Below are positions 44,291 to 57,089 of a DNA stretch of 64,000 nucleotides, in pieces; position 1 is the first letter of the stretch, and every line of letters begins with the position of its first letter. Below the pieces are notes generated by a model. The model did not search any database. It was not told the DNA's origin and worked only from the letters and a program-made list of their open reading frames with translations. This DNA is from Phialocephala subalpina (lineage: Eukaryota; Ascomycota; Leotiomycetes; Helotiales; Mollisiaceae), in the NCBI GenBank assembly GCA_900073065.1, contig FJOG01000004.1:796985-860984 (forward strand), in the 5' to 3' direction. The translations under genes and the position numbers were made by a program.

Positions 44291-45253
44291 TATGGAAGGA
44301 AAGGCCAATATCTCAATGACCTCGAAGTCTCGGGATTTTTCAGAAATATAAACAACGATGGAACCTGGCTTCTTGCTTTTACGGAGAGTACCTTTCAATA
44401 GGCTGGTGTGTGGCGTCTCGTCTGCGTGACGGGAGCAGCTCAGCTGTGAAAGAAGCAATACTCAACGCCAAGTCAGCCGATGACCCACACTTGTTGAGCG
44501 CCATCTCATTAGTAAGCCAAGAAAGATCGTTGAGCAGTGACTGCTGGAAAAACGGATGATGATGAGAAAAAAATCAAGGGCTGCTAAACAGTGCATGCAT
44601 CGACTTAGTAAACATGACGACGGACCGAGCCGCGATCGCCTCAAAAGCGCAGTTCGAGACCACGGGGTTTGTATTCTCTATCAACGTAGAGCTGGACCAA
44701 GTAAACCTTACTGTAACATGCCTGACGAAGTTAATTGGATTGGAAGGAAGTAGTGTTTCGTGTTGGTCTTGCCTTTTTGGATTTTAATGAAGTTTGGAAA
44801 AGGAAGGAGATGCCACCCACTCTTCGAGAATGAGTTTCGCAGTTTCGACCAATTGGGCACTAGAACATGTAAATTATTGAACCCAGAGTAACTTCAACGA
44901 CTTGTTTTCAAGGAGGTGGTTGATGTCTCGATATCAAATTCGATTTTGGTGAAAGTTCGTATTGATCTTCTCACATTTTCCCGCGCTTTCATTCAAAATG
45001 TCGAGGTAGAGGCAGGGACCTTCCGAAGTTTCGAGAGGGTGGTCATTGCCATGCGGGTTGCATCAAGAACTGTAGCTCTATCACATTGTACCAATGACTC
45101 TACGACATGGTGAACCGCCTCTCTCCCACGATCACCATCTACCCCAACCTCACAGTCCTCCCTTCAGCAATCCCATCTAAAGAACCCTTACTCCGCCACT
45201 CTAAAAGCGCCTCCTGATTCTCCGGACTCGCACAATCCACAATCCCAATCATT
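44291..45253. other. Intergenic, no supported gene
   Basis: Promoter side of the GH5 gene. Only short frames without motifs. Confidence 0.4.
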
Positions 45254-45871
45254 TCAAAGTGGGGACCCAGTAGCCTGAACGACTAGAAGTACGGCATAGC
45301 GGAAATGAGGCCATTTCGCAGTGCCGAGGACGACACAGAGTAGAGCCCCTGGGTTGATCGCCGAGGATCTTTGGTCAAGTTGAACTTTCAGCATATTCGA
45401 ATATAAAGAGGTCTGGATGGAGATAAGACTGTCTCCAAAATCGTGCCCTTGAGTCTGAGCTAAGGAAGATGAGGTGTTGAGTGAAAGTGAACAGGGGATG
45501 GTCGTTGCCGTGATATTGAGGTAGACTTGTTTGCTCGAACTGGAGAGGAGAGCGTTGAGTTCATCTGCAACAAGTAAGGGCTGTGGTTGATGATCCCCAC
45601 GCTGCAGAGATAGCGACGCATCGATGTACTTCGAATGTTGATCTTCGCAACGGAGGTGGGCTCCCACTTCGCCTATCCAGCCTGCCCAGGTCCACGACGG
45701 AAAAAGATAGTTGCGACGGCTGGGATGGGCATGGAACCAGGTAAGGCCCTTGAAAAGACTCGTGGCATCAATCTTACCTGATGAGCCGAAAAGTACGTTC
45801 TCTTCGAGAGGTGGAGCTCCAAGCAGATCTCGAACCGGAACATGATGCGGATGATTTCTCGGGACAAGCAA
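45254..45871 (-). pseudogene. C-terminal fragment of a HET-domain protein
   Basis: The minus-strand frame contains LFKGLTWFHAHPSRRNYLFP followed by SWTWAGWIGEVGAHLRC, the typical post-HET 'PSWSWAGW' box, and a beta-rich tail ending at 45254. No HET core (the SYCWG or CINQ boxes) was found upstream; the sequence there switches frames and includes stops. The fragment probably marks a dead HET gene, though a short gene starting inside cannot be ruled out. Confidence 0.5.
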
Positions 45872-48381
45872 CGAGAGTGAAGCAATTGAACATCAACAAA
45901 TGAGACCGACGAGAGACTTTTCTTCGCTGGCACAGAGCTGGACTTGATTGATGAAGCATGACGGATTGTGGACAAGAAAGTTAAGTTTTAGAGTTAGGAC
46001 TGATTGAATCAACAAGGTGTTGACCCCTGCATTTGATCACGTGTAGCATAAGTGTTTGGGGAATAGCTCTTCGTTCCATCGATGCTTCCTTCCATCAAAA
46101 TATCATCTCTAACATCAAAGATATTTGAGGAAGAAAACCACCCGCTCTCGCACTTGCGATAAAGATATCTTTGAGCACTGCGTCTGTAGCCCGGTCTGCG
46201 AGTGCCACGGAAACCTCGCTGTTGGACAACAGTGTTTCCAAATTTCGCGAACAGCAGGATGCCGGCTGCAGCTCCAAGTCGTTCTTGCTTTCCACAAATC
46301 CAGATCTCGTGGTGAGGAATTTGAAAGATGTTTGAGCTGTTGTTGATGATGGATACGCATGAGTTGGATGGTGAGAGGTCGTGAGGGGCTTCATATAGGG
46401 AGTGGCAGGTGTTAAGAGGGGAGATATTCGACATTCTTGCGATTTTTAGAATTGCAATCCTCAGTCTGAGATCCATATGGAGGAAGGAAGAGCTGGTAGC
46501 TTTGCATGTTTTCGGTCGTTGTCAAAGTTCTATCTGTTCCAGAATTTGTTGAGTTTTGAAAGCCCGCACTCATTTCTCGGCGATTTTCATTCGTTTGGCT
46601 GCATGTTGTTGGATAGAGGGACGTACGAGAAGCTTGGGGTAAACCCGATGCTCCTTGGCTTTTGTTACTCCCATTCTCTTCAAGTGGCATTCCTCGGGAA
46701 AGTTGAAAAGTCCAAGCGAGGCTAGAAGTTTGAACGGATATATTTGTAGGTGACGACTAGATAATCAGATGTTGAATGAATGAAGTGGGTATAAATATGA
46801 ATTTGATTTCGCCTTTTTCTCTCTCGAGTTCCTGCTTTTCCAATACAAACATCCTTAGATTAATAATAATGTACTCCTAACATCCAAACCGCTGTATCCA
46901 ATCTAAAACGGCCCATTGTTCCCTCCTTCGGTCCCAAAAGGAGAGCTTACGCCTGCCCAAGGCTAGTTATCTGCAGAAGTCATCTCGACCTTGAAATTCT
47001 CCAAGAACATATCGAGACACTTCCACTTCAACATCTTCAAATTGCAGCTCTTTTTTGTGTCATGCTCTTCGAATCCGGAGTATTCTCCAGGGCAGCAGAG
47101 ACTCGGAACTGCAGGTACTCCGCCAAAGCCGAAGCTTGCTCTCGACTAAGATCCTTCTGGTCCTTTCTGACCAACAGAACGCTGCCAACATTCAATTGCC
47201 ATCCAGGCGGTGCGAGACCCCACATATCGGCTTTTGGGGGGAGAACGATGTGATCCCGAATTGCGCCAGCGGATTCGGAACATTTACCCCCATATTTCCC
47301 TTACTGCTCATAACCAGAATGTTTCCTCGCCAATCATAGGGCAATTCCTGCTGTCAGAGCAAGAGCAGCCTGTTTCGGCTTACTCCCGTCATTCAACCAA
47401 TTGTCCCTCGCATTCAGTATAACAGTATGATCCAACTCATATCCCCTCACTTCGTTCTTCGCAACGTTGAAACGTTCCGCATCTGCCCTCGGTTCGCCCA
47501 AGAATGTCTCTACGAGAGGATTATCAAATGTAGTCGAGGAACCTGGGATCGGGGCTTTGGGGACTGGAATCCAGATGAGATTGGGTTCTGGATCGTCTGC
47601 GGAGAGGATGAGGGTGAGCTTGGAGGGGTTTTTCGGGCGAGGAGGGAGTTTGGAGAACTTCTTGCAGAGGGTTTTGTGGAGGGGTCAGACGACTTCTTGG
47701 CATGCTGTCGAGCAATACCTCGCAGATTTGCATTTTGTATTTTGGCGACTGAGAATAGTAAATCCAGCTGCAGAGGACGCACAATTCCTCGACGAGGTTG
47801 CTTGACGGAAAGGGGACGTACAAGAACGCGCTAGGTGAATCGCGTTATCACGTGTTTGTTACATCTTTTAAATCCCGTCAGCTCGATCGACGTGTTCGTG
47901 TTCGCTCCTTGATACTTCTGCCACCTCAAATATTATACTTTCATCCCAGCCTTGACGTCTCACAGACCCTTCTCTTTGCCTGCTTGTTCCTGACCCAATA
48001 CCGCTGATAGGTCGAGCCTGATCCTGTGCTGTGGCTGCGCAGCCTAGACCAAACACGATCTGTGTCAGGCTATGATTTCTCGAGAAAACATTGCGAGATG
48101 TTTCTCAAGGCGAATACGACCAGGCGATCGTTTCGATCTGCTTCGTCTCGTCGCTGATCCCCCAATGATTTGGATCGACCCGAAACTAGTTTCCCTGCCT
48201 TTGCATTCAGCGCTTGTAAAGTTGCATCTGATCTCAAACTCGCTCACCAGTCGCAGCATCCGCGCTGACATGTTCAACAACCTTTTTGTGATCTCATTAA
48301 CTTTCTTAATCTATGTTCTTACTTTCTTACTTAAGTAAACTCTCTGCAATAAGACAAGTATATACTTTTTTGGCTCTCAAA
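45872..48381. other. Gene-poor stretch with coding relics
   Basis: On the minus strand about 47225-47040 reads NVGSVLLVRKDQKDLSREQA with SALAEYLQFRVSAALENT. This looks like real but orphaned coding sequence of an unrecognised family, ending at a stop, with the continuation in another frame (MLKWKCLDMFLENFKVEMTS). Other frames show nothing. No intact gene is supported. Confidence 0.35.
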
Positions 48382-49878
48382 ATGTCTTCCCAGATGAGGT
48401 TTCGGCCTTCCGCTCTTTTCCCTTTCGTTTCCTCCATAATCGCCTTTGCTCTCGTCCTCGTACTGGTCGTGTCCGGAACACGTCCAGGTTCAGTTCCAGA
48501 TGGCTATCTCCTCACTGTCAGTTAGCACCAAATTCCTTCACATTTCCCGTTCCTGCTGCATGTCCAATTCCCAATGTCCGAACTTATCAGGTAAACTTTA
48601 TGCTAATTCTTACAGTTCAACACTACCTCTGTTGGCAACAATCTGGTACAATTCAACCCAGCTACTGGCGCCACTCCAGCAGCGAGCGCGACACCATCGA
48701 CGCCTGCTGCAAGAGCCGTTAGGGACGTTCATATAGCACTATCAAGCTTGATCTTAAGTCGATCAATAATCGCCGACTCTGCAAGTTCGCCAAATTCCAA
48801 CACTTCAATCTCGGCTTCACCAAACCTGAACGTTTCACAATCGGCTACGTCTAACTCAAATTCCACGACATCGGCTGCAACTGCACCAACTCTCTCTATT
48901 CCGCAGACTGCAGGATCGACGGATCCAGCCGCCATTCCCATTTCGCTCATCGGGACATTCTTTCAATTGGTCCTCAACACTTTCGCGAGTGGAATGGGTC
49001 AGACGTTGCAGAATATCGTAACGTTGTTAGTTACAACTCAGAAACAATCAATGGGAGTCAGACAATTTTATACTATGCATGCCAACGGCATATGCTATGG
49101 TAGCATTTCACCCGGAAACAGCACAAATTCAACCTCGAACCCCTTCAATATCACGAGTTGTATTAGCTACAACGATGCAGGTTCTTGTAAGCTCTAATCT
49201 ATCCAAGTCTCACAAGATCACGAATCTAACATCACCAAACCAGATATCGTAAACCTCACCAGCAACGTCTCAGACAGCACACTCATAGCGGCAACCAACA
49301 TCACGATCCCCGCCTTGCAAAAAGTCCCCAGCATCGGAAAACAAGCGAAATCCCTGATCTCTCTCGCTTCCGGCATCGTCCTCGCCGTATTCATCATCGG
49401 TCTCATCGGAAACGCGATCTCCATCATCCTCTCAGTCGCAGCTTTTATCTTACCCCAAAATGGAAAAATCCACGCCATCGGTGCCGGAGTCACGACTCTC
49501 AGCACGCAATTGCTACAGGTGGCTGCTATCACATCAACTACTATTGCGATCGGTGTAAGCTCGAGTATCAACAGCTTCAGCGATGCTCTTGGGTTGAACG
49601 CTATTGTTGGTGGGAAGTTTCTGGCTCTCATATGGTTTGGATACATCGCGGCGCAGATGGCGAACGGGTATTGGATGACGACATGGTTCGTCAAATTCCG
49701 GACGAAATCATTCAAAGCGAGGATGAGAACACTAGAGCAGATGAGCGCTGGCTATAAGCACATTAAGGCAGAGGTGATGAGTGATTTGAAGGTGACGGAA
49801 ATGATCGGTTATGATACTGAGAGATCTGGTACCTTTGATATCAAGCATTGGAATGAGACTTATGGAGGAAAGATGTAG
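48382..49878 (+). CDS. SUR7/PalI-family four-helix membrane protein (446 aa)
   Basis: Three exons: 48382-48516, 48616-49186 and 49244-49878, with introns of 99 and 57 bp; phases agree. The first transmembrane helix is PFVSSIIAFALVLVLVVSG. After a Ser/Asn/Thr-rich extracellular loop comes the family signature HANGICYGSISPGNSTN with a second Cys (ITSCISYNDAGS). Three more helices follow (LISLASGIVLAVFIIGLIG, AISIILSVAAFILP, FLALIWFGYIAAQMANGYW) and a basic cytosolic tail. SUR7 proteins organise plasma-membrane eisosome patches; PalI is a pH-signalling relative. The sequence does not decide between these roles. Many N-glycosylation sites in the loop fit a surface protein. Confidence 0.85.
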
Positions 49879-50520
49879 GATGGGAGGGGCTGGTCTTCAC
49901 GAATCCGAAATTTGTAATTTATTTGTACTCTTAACCCGTTCCTTCTGCGGCTTCGAGGCACTGCTAATTTATACCCTTTCAGCCTTTAATTTCATAATCG
50001 GATTATTTGAGTTTCTTAGTGGAAAGCATATTCTATCTCGCTGCGAATATCAGATGAATCACGTGGGGCGGCTCTGTCTTGCATTCGTGGTCCCTACATT
50101 CCTGCGAAATTCATATTGTACCTTACCTGTTGCTCCTTTTCTGAGGTGACTACGAACTTGCAGCTATCTACATACCATTAGCTCGAGACCAGATGATGCT
50201 TCTTAGGGCAAGAGCAGATTTACTTGTCCGTTGATGGTGCTGGAAAAGTCCCCCCTCGTTACAAGCGAATACGCGAATACGCCGTGATGGACAATCGACA
50301 TTTGAGCTCTACAGTACAATGCATCGATAATTCGACATCGTTTGCTTAAGTTCGACCAAGTGGCGTTCGATTGGGAACTCGATAGCTTGGCATCTGACTT
50401 GATACGGTGCGTGTTCATCAACTCTCGAATGCCTAGAAAGGCAAAGACTTGAACATGCCGAGGTGGAAGTTTTAAAATTGCGGTATCTGTTCATGAATTG
50501 TAACTCGCTGGGTCTGAAAA
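49879..50520. other. Intergenic, convergent ends
   Basis: Between the SUR7-type gene (+) and the HET relic (-). Nothing recognised. Confidence 0.45.
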
Positions 50521-51893
50521 TCAAATAAGCATAAACTCCTTTTCCTTTGCGTGCTTCAACCAAAGCCCCTCGTTCTCAATTTCAGGCACACAACCGACTC
50601 GTTGATAGACGTCTTGGCCAACACATTCCAGCAGAAGAAGGCAAATAGTAGTCTTGTTCTCTGTACCTCTTCTCGCCTTGTCGTATGTCAGATGATTTTC
50701 TTCCTTCGTGGTAAATCCGAAGAAACAAGTGAAATCCATCTTAACGCCCATACCAGTGATAACGGCCCTATCCATGTAAGCTGTCACATGTTGTTCAAGA
50801 GTACCTGAGAGTATGATAGCATTGCATGGTGGTGGCCCCTTTTCACCTTTCAGTTTTACTGGCAGCAGATACCCACGCAGAAGAATGGAAGCCTTGGTGA
50901 CCAGACCGAATGGATTGTGGCTACTGGCATCGCACTGGACATCCGGGACTTGGAACAATTGACGAGTGTTATCATCTTCGGGCAAAGACGTAAGCATCCA
51001 TGTCGCCTCATTGACTTTCGATGTGCCAGCCAACGAGGCCCAGGAGAAGCCCGGTGCTCTCGAAATAGACGTCTCTTTGCAGGAGGAAACCCCGCGAGCA
51101 AACCAAAACAAGCCTTGAGGGAGTTGCGTTTCCCACAAGCCTGCAATGTACCGACCGAGTTCTTCGCATTTGACCCGAGTTGCTATACCTGCCAAAGCAG
51201 GCAGGACATCTGTCGAGTACGTGATGTCTTTTCGTACGTACTGGTGTACAATCTAAGTCCATCCTTCCCACGCACTGTCGCAGGGGGCAGCACCGGCTGG
51301 CATATTAGGGATTTTGCCGGGAAGGCTACCAAAGTAACACTTCAGCAGAAGAGGGTGGGACTCTGTTTGACATTGCGGGTGGTCTTTGATGCATTGCTGG
51401 ATCCAGTACCGCATGAGATCAATGCTCTCATCTGGGAGGGTTGGAATCCTACGTCCCGGTAGTATTCCATTGGAGAGTACACCCCTTCTAGTTTTATAGG
51501 ATCCAAAGGTTTGTTCAAATCGCTTTCTAAACTGAATTCGACGATCAAAGCTAATTCTCCATACGTGCTGACCACTTACCTCAACTTTGGAATTTCGTGA
51601 ACGATTTCCGTCCCGATGGTAAAACCCCAATCGCTATCAACCAGCGTATGGAAACGGTCTGTCCTGAGAACAACGTTGAATGTAGCGAAATATCTCCCAC
51701 AGGGCAGAAACTGTGCATGTTCCTCAAGCATCTGACGCCCATAAAAGGTCTCAAGAGCCCGGTAGAGTAATCCATAGACCTGGCATCCCGTTCGCGAGTT
51801 GCCTTTCAGCCTCGCGACGTTTGAATATATCGATTTCCTTAAATATTCATGACCATGTACCTCTTCCGCGCAGACATTGGCGTTAGTAGACAT
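50521..51893 (-). pseudogene. HET-domain gene with its HET core deleted
   Basis: Read on the minus strand from the ATG at 51893, the start has the usual HET-protein leader (TGCQVYGLLYRALETF). A second frame carries SIDLMRYWIQQCIKDHPQCQ, the segment that directly precedes the HET core. About 170 bp later the text is already past the core: QYVRKDITYSTDVLPALAG, IATRVKCEELGRYIAGLWE and QLPQGLFWFARG, then SRAPGFSWASLAG to the stop at 50521. The conserved core (SYCWG, D-x-CINQ, MxxIYxxA boxes; about 450 bp in full genes) is missing. The reading frame also changes at least once. Clearly a pseudogene by internal deletion. Confidence 0.65.
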
Positions 51894-52408
51894 TGACAAG
51901 ACGCTTCAAGTTATATTTATCTGAAGGGCAGATCGACGTCGCGAAAAAAGCAAGCAACTGAGGTGTCAGTGTGTCACCGACGATGGCATGTGGCAAATGT
52001 GGCTTGCAGCAACTTTGCATTCCAAGATTGCCATTGCTGGAAGATGACCTACCAACTACAGCGAGCTTTTTTTCAGTACAAGAAGTAGCTTCCTGCTGCT
52101 TTCAAGGAAACCTTTGTTATTCTTTGATTGAATACCATCGATTCCATATGCTCCACCTGAGATTTGGCAACTTTTGACCTTGCTCAGGCGTCGTTTTTGG
52201 CCGGCCCGCTTGGGATGAAATCATGGTGATGATTTGGGAGTAAGCATTTGTGATTATTGAAGACGGAAATCAAGGACTTTGAAGAAAAATCGAAACGATG
52301 CAATCTGCAGTGAAAGCTCAGGCATTAGAATTTGCAATTATGTACTAGAATTACTTTTCCTCCACATACCCCTCATAAATTATCATTAATCATCCCCATA
52401 TCCCGCCC
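51894..52408. other. Intergenic, no supported gene
   Basis: Short region between the HET relic and the phosphatase 3' end. Nothing recognised. Confidence 0.45.
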
Positions 52409-53678
52409 TTAGTAAGTGTAAGGGTAAACAGGCGGGTGAGCTCCATCAGGAATCTCAAGCTGACCATGGTAGTAATTCTTGTCTTGCTGGCTAATCCACT
52501 GGGCTTTAATAGAGGGAAGAGTAGTGCGTCCCTCTCGTCTCGAATGGCAATCAGGAACTGGCTGAGGAGCCCACGTCTTGCTATTGAAGATTCCAGAATA
52601 CGAAGTATTGAAATAGTAATCCGAGAACGGAACACCATTCGAGTTTGGTGCGTACCAGGTACGATCAGCATCTCCAGTCTTAGCAGCAACGTTCTTGAAG
52701 ACGTTCGCACCGACATCCCAGCGGCCGAGGGTGAAGAGGTCCCAGTTTGCTTCGACGGTCGAGATCTCGGAGTAGTGGTTGTAGTAGTTTGAGTCTGTTG
52801 TGCCGACGAGAGAGGGGTCGACGGAATCACCGAGGAGGACGGAGAAGACGCGGTTTTGGATGGTGTAAGTCTCGTTCTCGTCGAAGGTGATGAGGACAAG
52901 TGTGTTTTGCATGAAGTTGGGATCGGTGAGGAGGGGCTCGAGGAAGGTACGGAGCCAAACACCAGCGGTTGTAACGGAAGTATCGTGACCGTCGGAGGTC
53001 ATGTTGGGAGTGATGAACATCCATTGGGGGAGCTTGTTGGCCTTGAGGTCTTCAAAAAACAATGTGGTGTTCTTGACCTTGGCGGCGCGGTCTGCGCTGT
53101 TGACAACGGAGTTGTAGAGGATCGCGGGGTTGTGTTTTCGGACGTAGTCATTGGCTCCGTTCTGTTGGTTGACCCAGGCGAATCCCTCGAAACCGGTGTA
53201 AGGCATATCTTCTTGGTAGAGACCCCAGCTGATGCCCTTGTTCTCGAGGAGATCAACGACTGAGGAGACGTTCTGGGGAACAGCCGTGAATGGGTCACCG
53301 TCCAATCCGAAGTAATCTCCTCCTATGGCAGCCATGTAGTTTGGCTCGGAGGGGTGGGTGACCGCATAGTTCTGGGAAAGTGTAATACCCTTCTTCGCGA
53401 AGAATTGAAAGTTGGCTATGACCATGTTAGACAGGGACGAATCTCAGTTGCAGAAAGTACTCACGATCAGCAGCGGCCAGGTCATAGTCGGTGTTCTCGA
53501 ACCAAATTGAGACATAACGGTCGAAAGCCTTGCCCTTGACATTGCTGGTTGGGCTCTCGGTCAAAGCAGTGGCTTGGGCAGCGTAGACATCGGTAACATC
53601 AGTGGCAGTTGGTGAAGCTGGTGCAGCCAATGAAACTGAAGCCAACGAGGCGACGACGACGGAGGTAGCAAAACGCAT
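52409..53678 (-). CDS. Secreted acid phosphatase, phosphoesterase family (406 aa)
   Basis: Exon 1 is 53678-53465 and exon 2 53415-52409, with a 49-bp GT-AG intron in phase. The start is the ATG at 53678, giving a signal peptide (FATSVVVASLASVSLAAPA). The body matches the fungal PHO-type phosphoesterase family. Metal and active-site regions are WFENTDYDLAAAD, TLSQNYAVTHPSEPNYMAAI, PNMTSDGHDTSVTTAGVWL and LITFDENETY, followed by HYSEISTVEANWDLFTLGRW. Such enzymes release phosphate from organic esters outside the cell and are usually induced by phosphate starvation. No regulatory motif was established. Several N-x-S/T sites fit secretion. Confidence 0.9.
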
Positions 53679-54956
53679 TGTGAAGTTGAGAGAATGCATG
53701 GATTCACGAGGCTGAAGAAGAGAGGAACAGAAAATCAATTGGGATCGTCAGGGTACTTGTACCCTGGGGCCGACTCTCGGAATTGGTTACCTGGGCTCTG
53801 GAACCGGGATTACGACTAGATTCACTAGAAGGAACGGGCAGCTCGTTCTAGGAGGATCGTAGTATGACAGCTTGGCGTTGAAGCTTTTCCAGCTTTTGGG
53901 ACGATGACAGGGACCGCAACGTCGGAGGCCCCGTCTAGGAAGCCGTGTTGACAGCCACACAGCACATGAGATGAGAATCACGTTCAATTTGATATGCACG
54001 GCTGGAGATATCGAGGCTATTCCGTCCTGGTGGAGTTCGAAGGGTTTTCTAGAATCGAACAAAGATCCGAGTTATCCATGGTCTCGTCGATTCTTGGCCA
54101 CAGATTGCATGCACGAGGGGCACGAGGGCGGACGAGGCTGACCTGCTGTTGACCAATTCATCCCATTCTTCAAATTTTGCAGGCTCCGGCTGTGGGTTCC
54201 CTGCATTGCACCGGGTCTAATCCATAGCTGAGTTGATCCTCTCCTACAGGCAAATTTAAATCGTGTGTCCGTTCATTGGTAGAGAGAGCTCTTCGAAGTG
54301 CATCTTTCCATGTTCTATGCAGTAGTCGCGAGGATGTTGGTCTCCTTTAGGTTGAAGCTCTGCAGATTATCGAAGTGCGCCTAAGCAAGCATTGTGTTGC
54401 AGCGGAAGCTAACTACAAAGGGAAGGCGCAGGTACGGCAGAGCAAGTCCCGTGGGGGAACGGGAGGCTTTGATTGGGAGGCTGAGACAACGTGAAAGAGG
54501 TCCGGCGAGGTGCGCGATACGAAGACCATCTTCGAGCTGCATGTTCAGGGGTCGCTTGGACTTCTGATTCCGGATGGATTCTTCCAGCGGATTGCGCTGC
54601 TCTTCGGTCGGCCCTGGACCGAATCCATGATTCTTTCAAAGTTTCTGGAAGGCGAGGGCAAACGTTGCGCAAAGTTGCAGCCGGTCCATTCTGCCGCGAT
54701 AGGTTCCAACGCCGGCTGACCCTCGTCAGGCGATTTGGATATTACTGAAACCTCCACGACCAAACATCTTCTTCACATCTACGGGACTTCTCTTTCTTGT
54801 ATCCCTTGTTGCTGTTATCGAAAGTTCAAGCTGTGGAATCAGACCATCTTCGTCCGTCAGGAGCTGGATTTGTTTCATAAGGATGGGGCCTTGAAACAAT
54901 TGTGCCTGGTATAAAGTCATCTCACTGCCAGCAGTACGACTCTACCTTTGTCAACA
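53679..54956. other. Intergenic; divergent promoters of the phosphatase and oxidase genes
   Basis: Shared upstream region of two divergent genes. Contains only short shadow frames. Confidence 0.5.
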
Positions 54957-57089
54957 ATGATGGCGGCATACAAGGAGTACAAGGACGAACTGTCTCCGAG
55001 GGGCAGTGGAAGCGTCGACAGTGTGGAAATGCAGGAACGGGACGGCGACTACGGACAGGACCAAGAAGAGCGGCTGCTGGCTGGGGACGAGGTCGAGGCT
55101 ACAGGAGACATTGAATACAAGGTCGAATGGCATCTGCGGACCGGATGGGCGATTGCTGGCTCCGTCCTTGCTGCTCTTTTGGTCTTCATTGGACTGGTCT
55201 TGTTCACCAAACTTGTGATTGTGGAGGATAGGACGAACATTGAAGAGCCTGTTGGTATTGGAAGTTTTCGCAGACCTGCTAGCGATTATGTCTTGGACCC
55301 GTCATGGAGTTTCAATGCGGCTCCTCAAGTTCGAGAGTACAAATGGACGGTCGTGGGTATTGTGGGAAACCCGGATGGAGTGTTTCGGGAGATGATTACA
55401 ATCAATGGTAAGAATTCGAATTCCTAAAGGAGTGCGGTGTCTAACATTATGGCAGGACAATTTCCCGGTCCAATGATCGAATGCAACGAGGGCGACACGA
55501 TTGTGATTGATGTGGACAACCAGAGTGTCAATGCGACAGCTATACACTTTCATGGTATATATCAAAATGGTACCAACCACATGGACGGCACGTCTGGCAT
55601 CACACAATGTCCCATTGCACCGGGAAGGAACTTCAGATATGAGTTTACGGTTTCTGGGCAATCCGGCACGTATTATTATCACGGGCATCAAGCTGTTCAA
55701 ATGTCTGATGGCTTATACGGACCCTTTGTCATTCACGGCCGCAATGAGAAAAATCTACAGCAAATACCATACGCTTCCGATCGAGTTGTTATGTTACAGG
55801 ATTATTATCACGACCTCAGTAGTGGTTTGCTTGTAACATCTCTCGAACCAGGAAATGAAGCGTCTCCCATTCCCAATGGAGCCTTGATCAATGGGCTGAA
55901 CAAGCGAGACTGTTCTGTCCTTCCAGATCGTATGTGCGACAATAGCACTGCTGTTCTCCCATCTTTCAACGTGGAAGCAAATGCCCATCACCGTCTAAGG
56001 TTCATCAACGTTGGAGCATTTGCGTGGTTTCAGGTCTCTATAGACGAGCATCAGATGGCAATCACGGAAGCTGATGGCACCGACCTTCTGCCCACATATA
56101 ACGGCAGAATGATGATCGGTCCCGCGCAGAGGTACAGTGCCGTCGTCTACGCTGATTCGGCCAACGCGGACTCTTTCTGGCTTCGTGCTAAAATGGTTAC
56201 GCATTGCTGGAAAGAACCAGATCTACCTGGCCACGGCGCCGATGAGGTCAAGGCAATCCTCCGCTACACCTCTGGAACTAAGTCTGCAAAGGGCTTGACT
56301 TCGCTACCTACTTCAAGAGCATGGAGCGAAGGCATGGAAGTCCAGTGTAAGGACATGAACACAACCGCCTGGGTCCCTGCAGCCTTTGATCCCGCTCCAG
56401 TAGTAGCAGATCATAGTTACTATCTCAGGTCGAACCTGGAGATTGGGGATTGGAGGCTTGAAAGAGGTTTCTTCAACACCTCAACCTTCCGGCCAAATTT
56501 ACAACAACCAACACTTCATCGCACCATCGATGGGCTGACTAGTCACAACGAAACCTTCAATGCTTCGAGAAACACTGATGGGGTCAACTCTGCTTGCTAT
56601 GATCAGAAGAACGACTTCGTTATTCAGCATTCTGGCATCAAGGTCGTTGACCTCATCATTCAGAACTTCGACGAAGGCAACCACCCAATGCATCTCCACG
56701 GCCATAAATTCTGGGTTCTTGGACAAGGTCATGGTATGTTTCCAGGTTATGACGCGCTCGGATTGAATCCAGAAGGCAAGGGTGTTCTCGAGGGCCATCA
56801 CGGAGTCCTTGGCAACTTGATCAGACGAGACGTAGCTACCGCAGAAGGCTTCGGGTGGCTCGCATTGCGATTTATTGCAGACAATCCAGGAGTATGGGCT
56901 TTCCACTGCCACATGGCATGGCATTCCGAAGCTGGATTGGTAATGCAATTTGTTTCCCGCGTCGATCAATTGGCAGATTGGACGATTCCAGAAGAGAATC
57001 AGAAATTGTGTGAATCGCCAGTGGAAGACCTCGAAAAAGGAGCTGCGCCGAAAGATTCGATATGGTTCGGATTTGGCATTGGTGACTGA
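54957..57089 (+). CDS. Multicopper oxidase with an N-terminal membrane anchor (694 aa)
   Basis: Exon 1 is 54957-55407 and exon 2 55456-57089, with a 48-bp intron in phase (ITING|QFPGP). Instead of a signal peptide the protein starts with about 60 acidic hydrophilic residues. One transmembrane helix follows (AIAGSVLAALLVFIGLVLFT), so it should be a type II membrane protein with its catalytic part outside or in the lumen. Copper-binding motifs are complete: HFHG, YYHGH, HPMHLHGHKFWVLGQG and HCHMAWHSEAGL. PGPMIECNEGDTI and GTYYYHGHQAVQMSDGLYGP are laccase-like. Laccase, ferroxidase or pigment-oxidase activity are all possible. Fet3 ferroxidases anchor at the C terminus, so this is not a standard Fet3. 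Confidence 0.9.

Noticed and set aside
45872..46500. Upstream extension of the HET C-terminal fragment
   Set aside because: Frames on the minus strand change often and carry no HET core motif, so I limited the call to 45254-45871.
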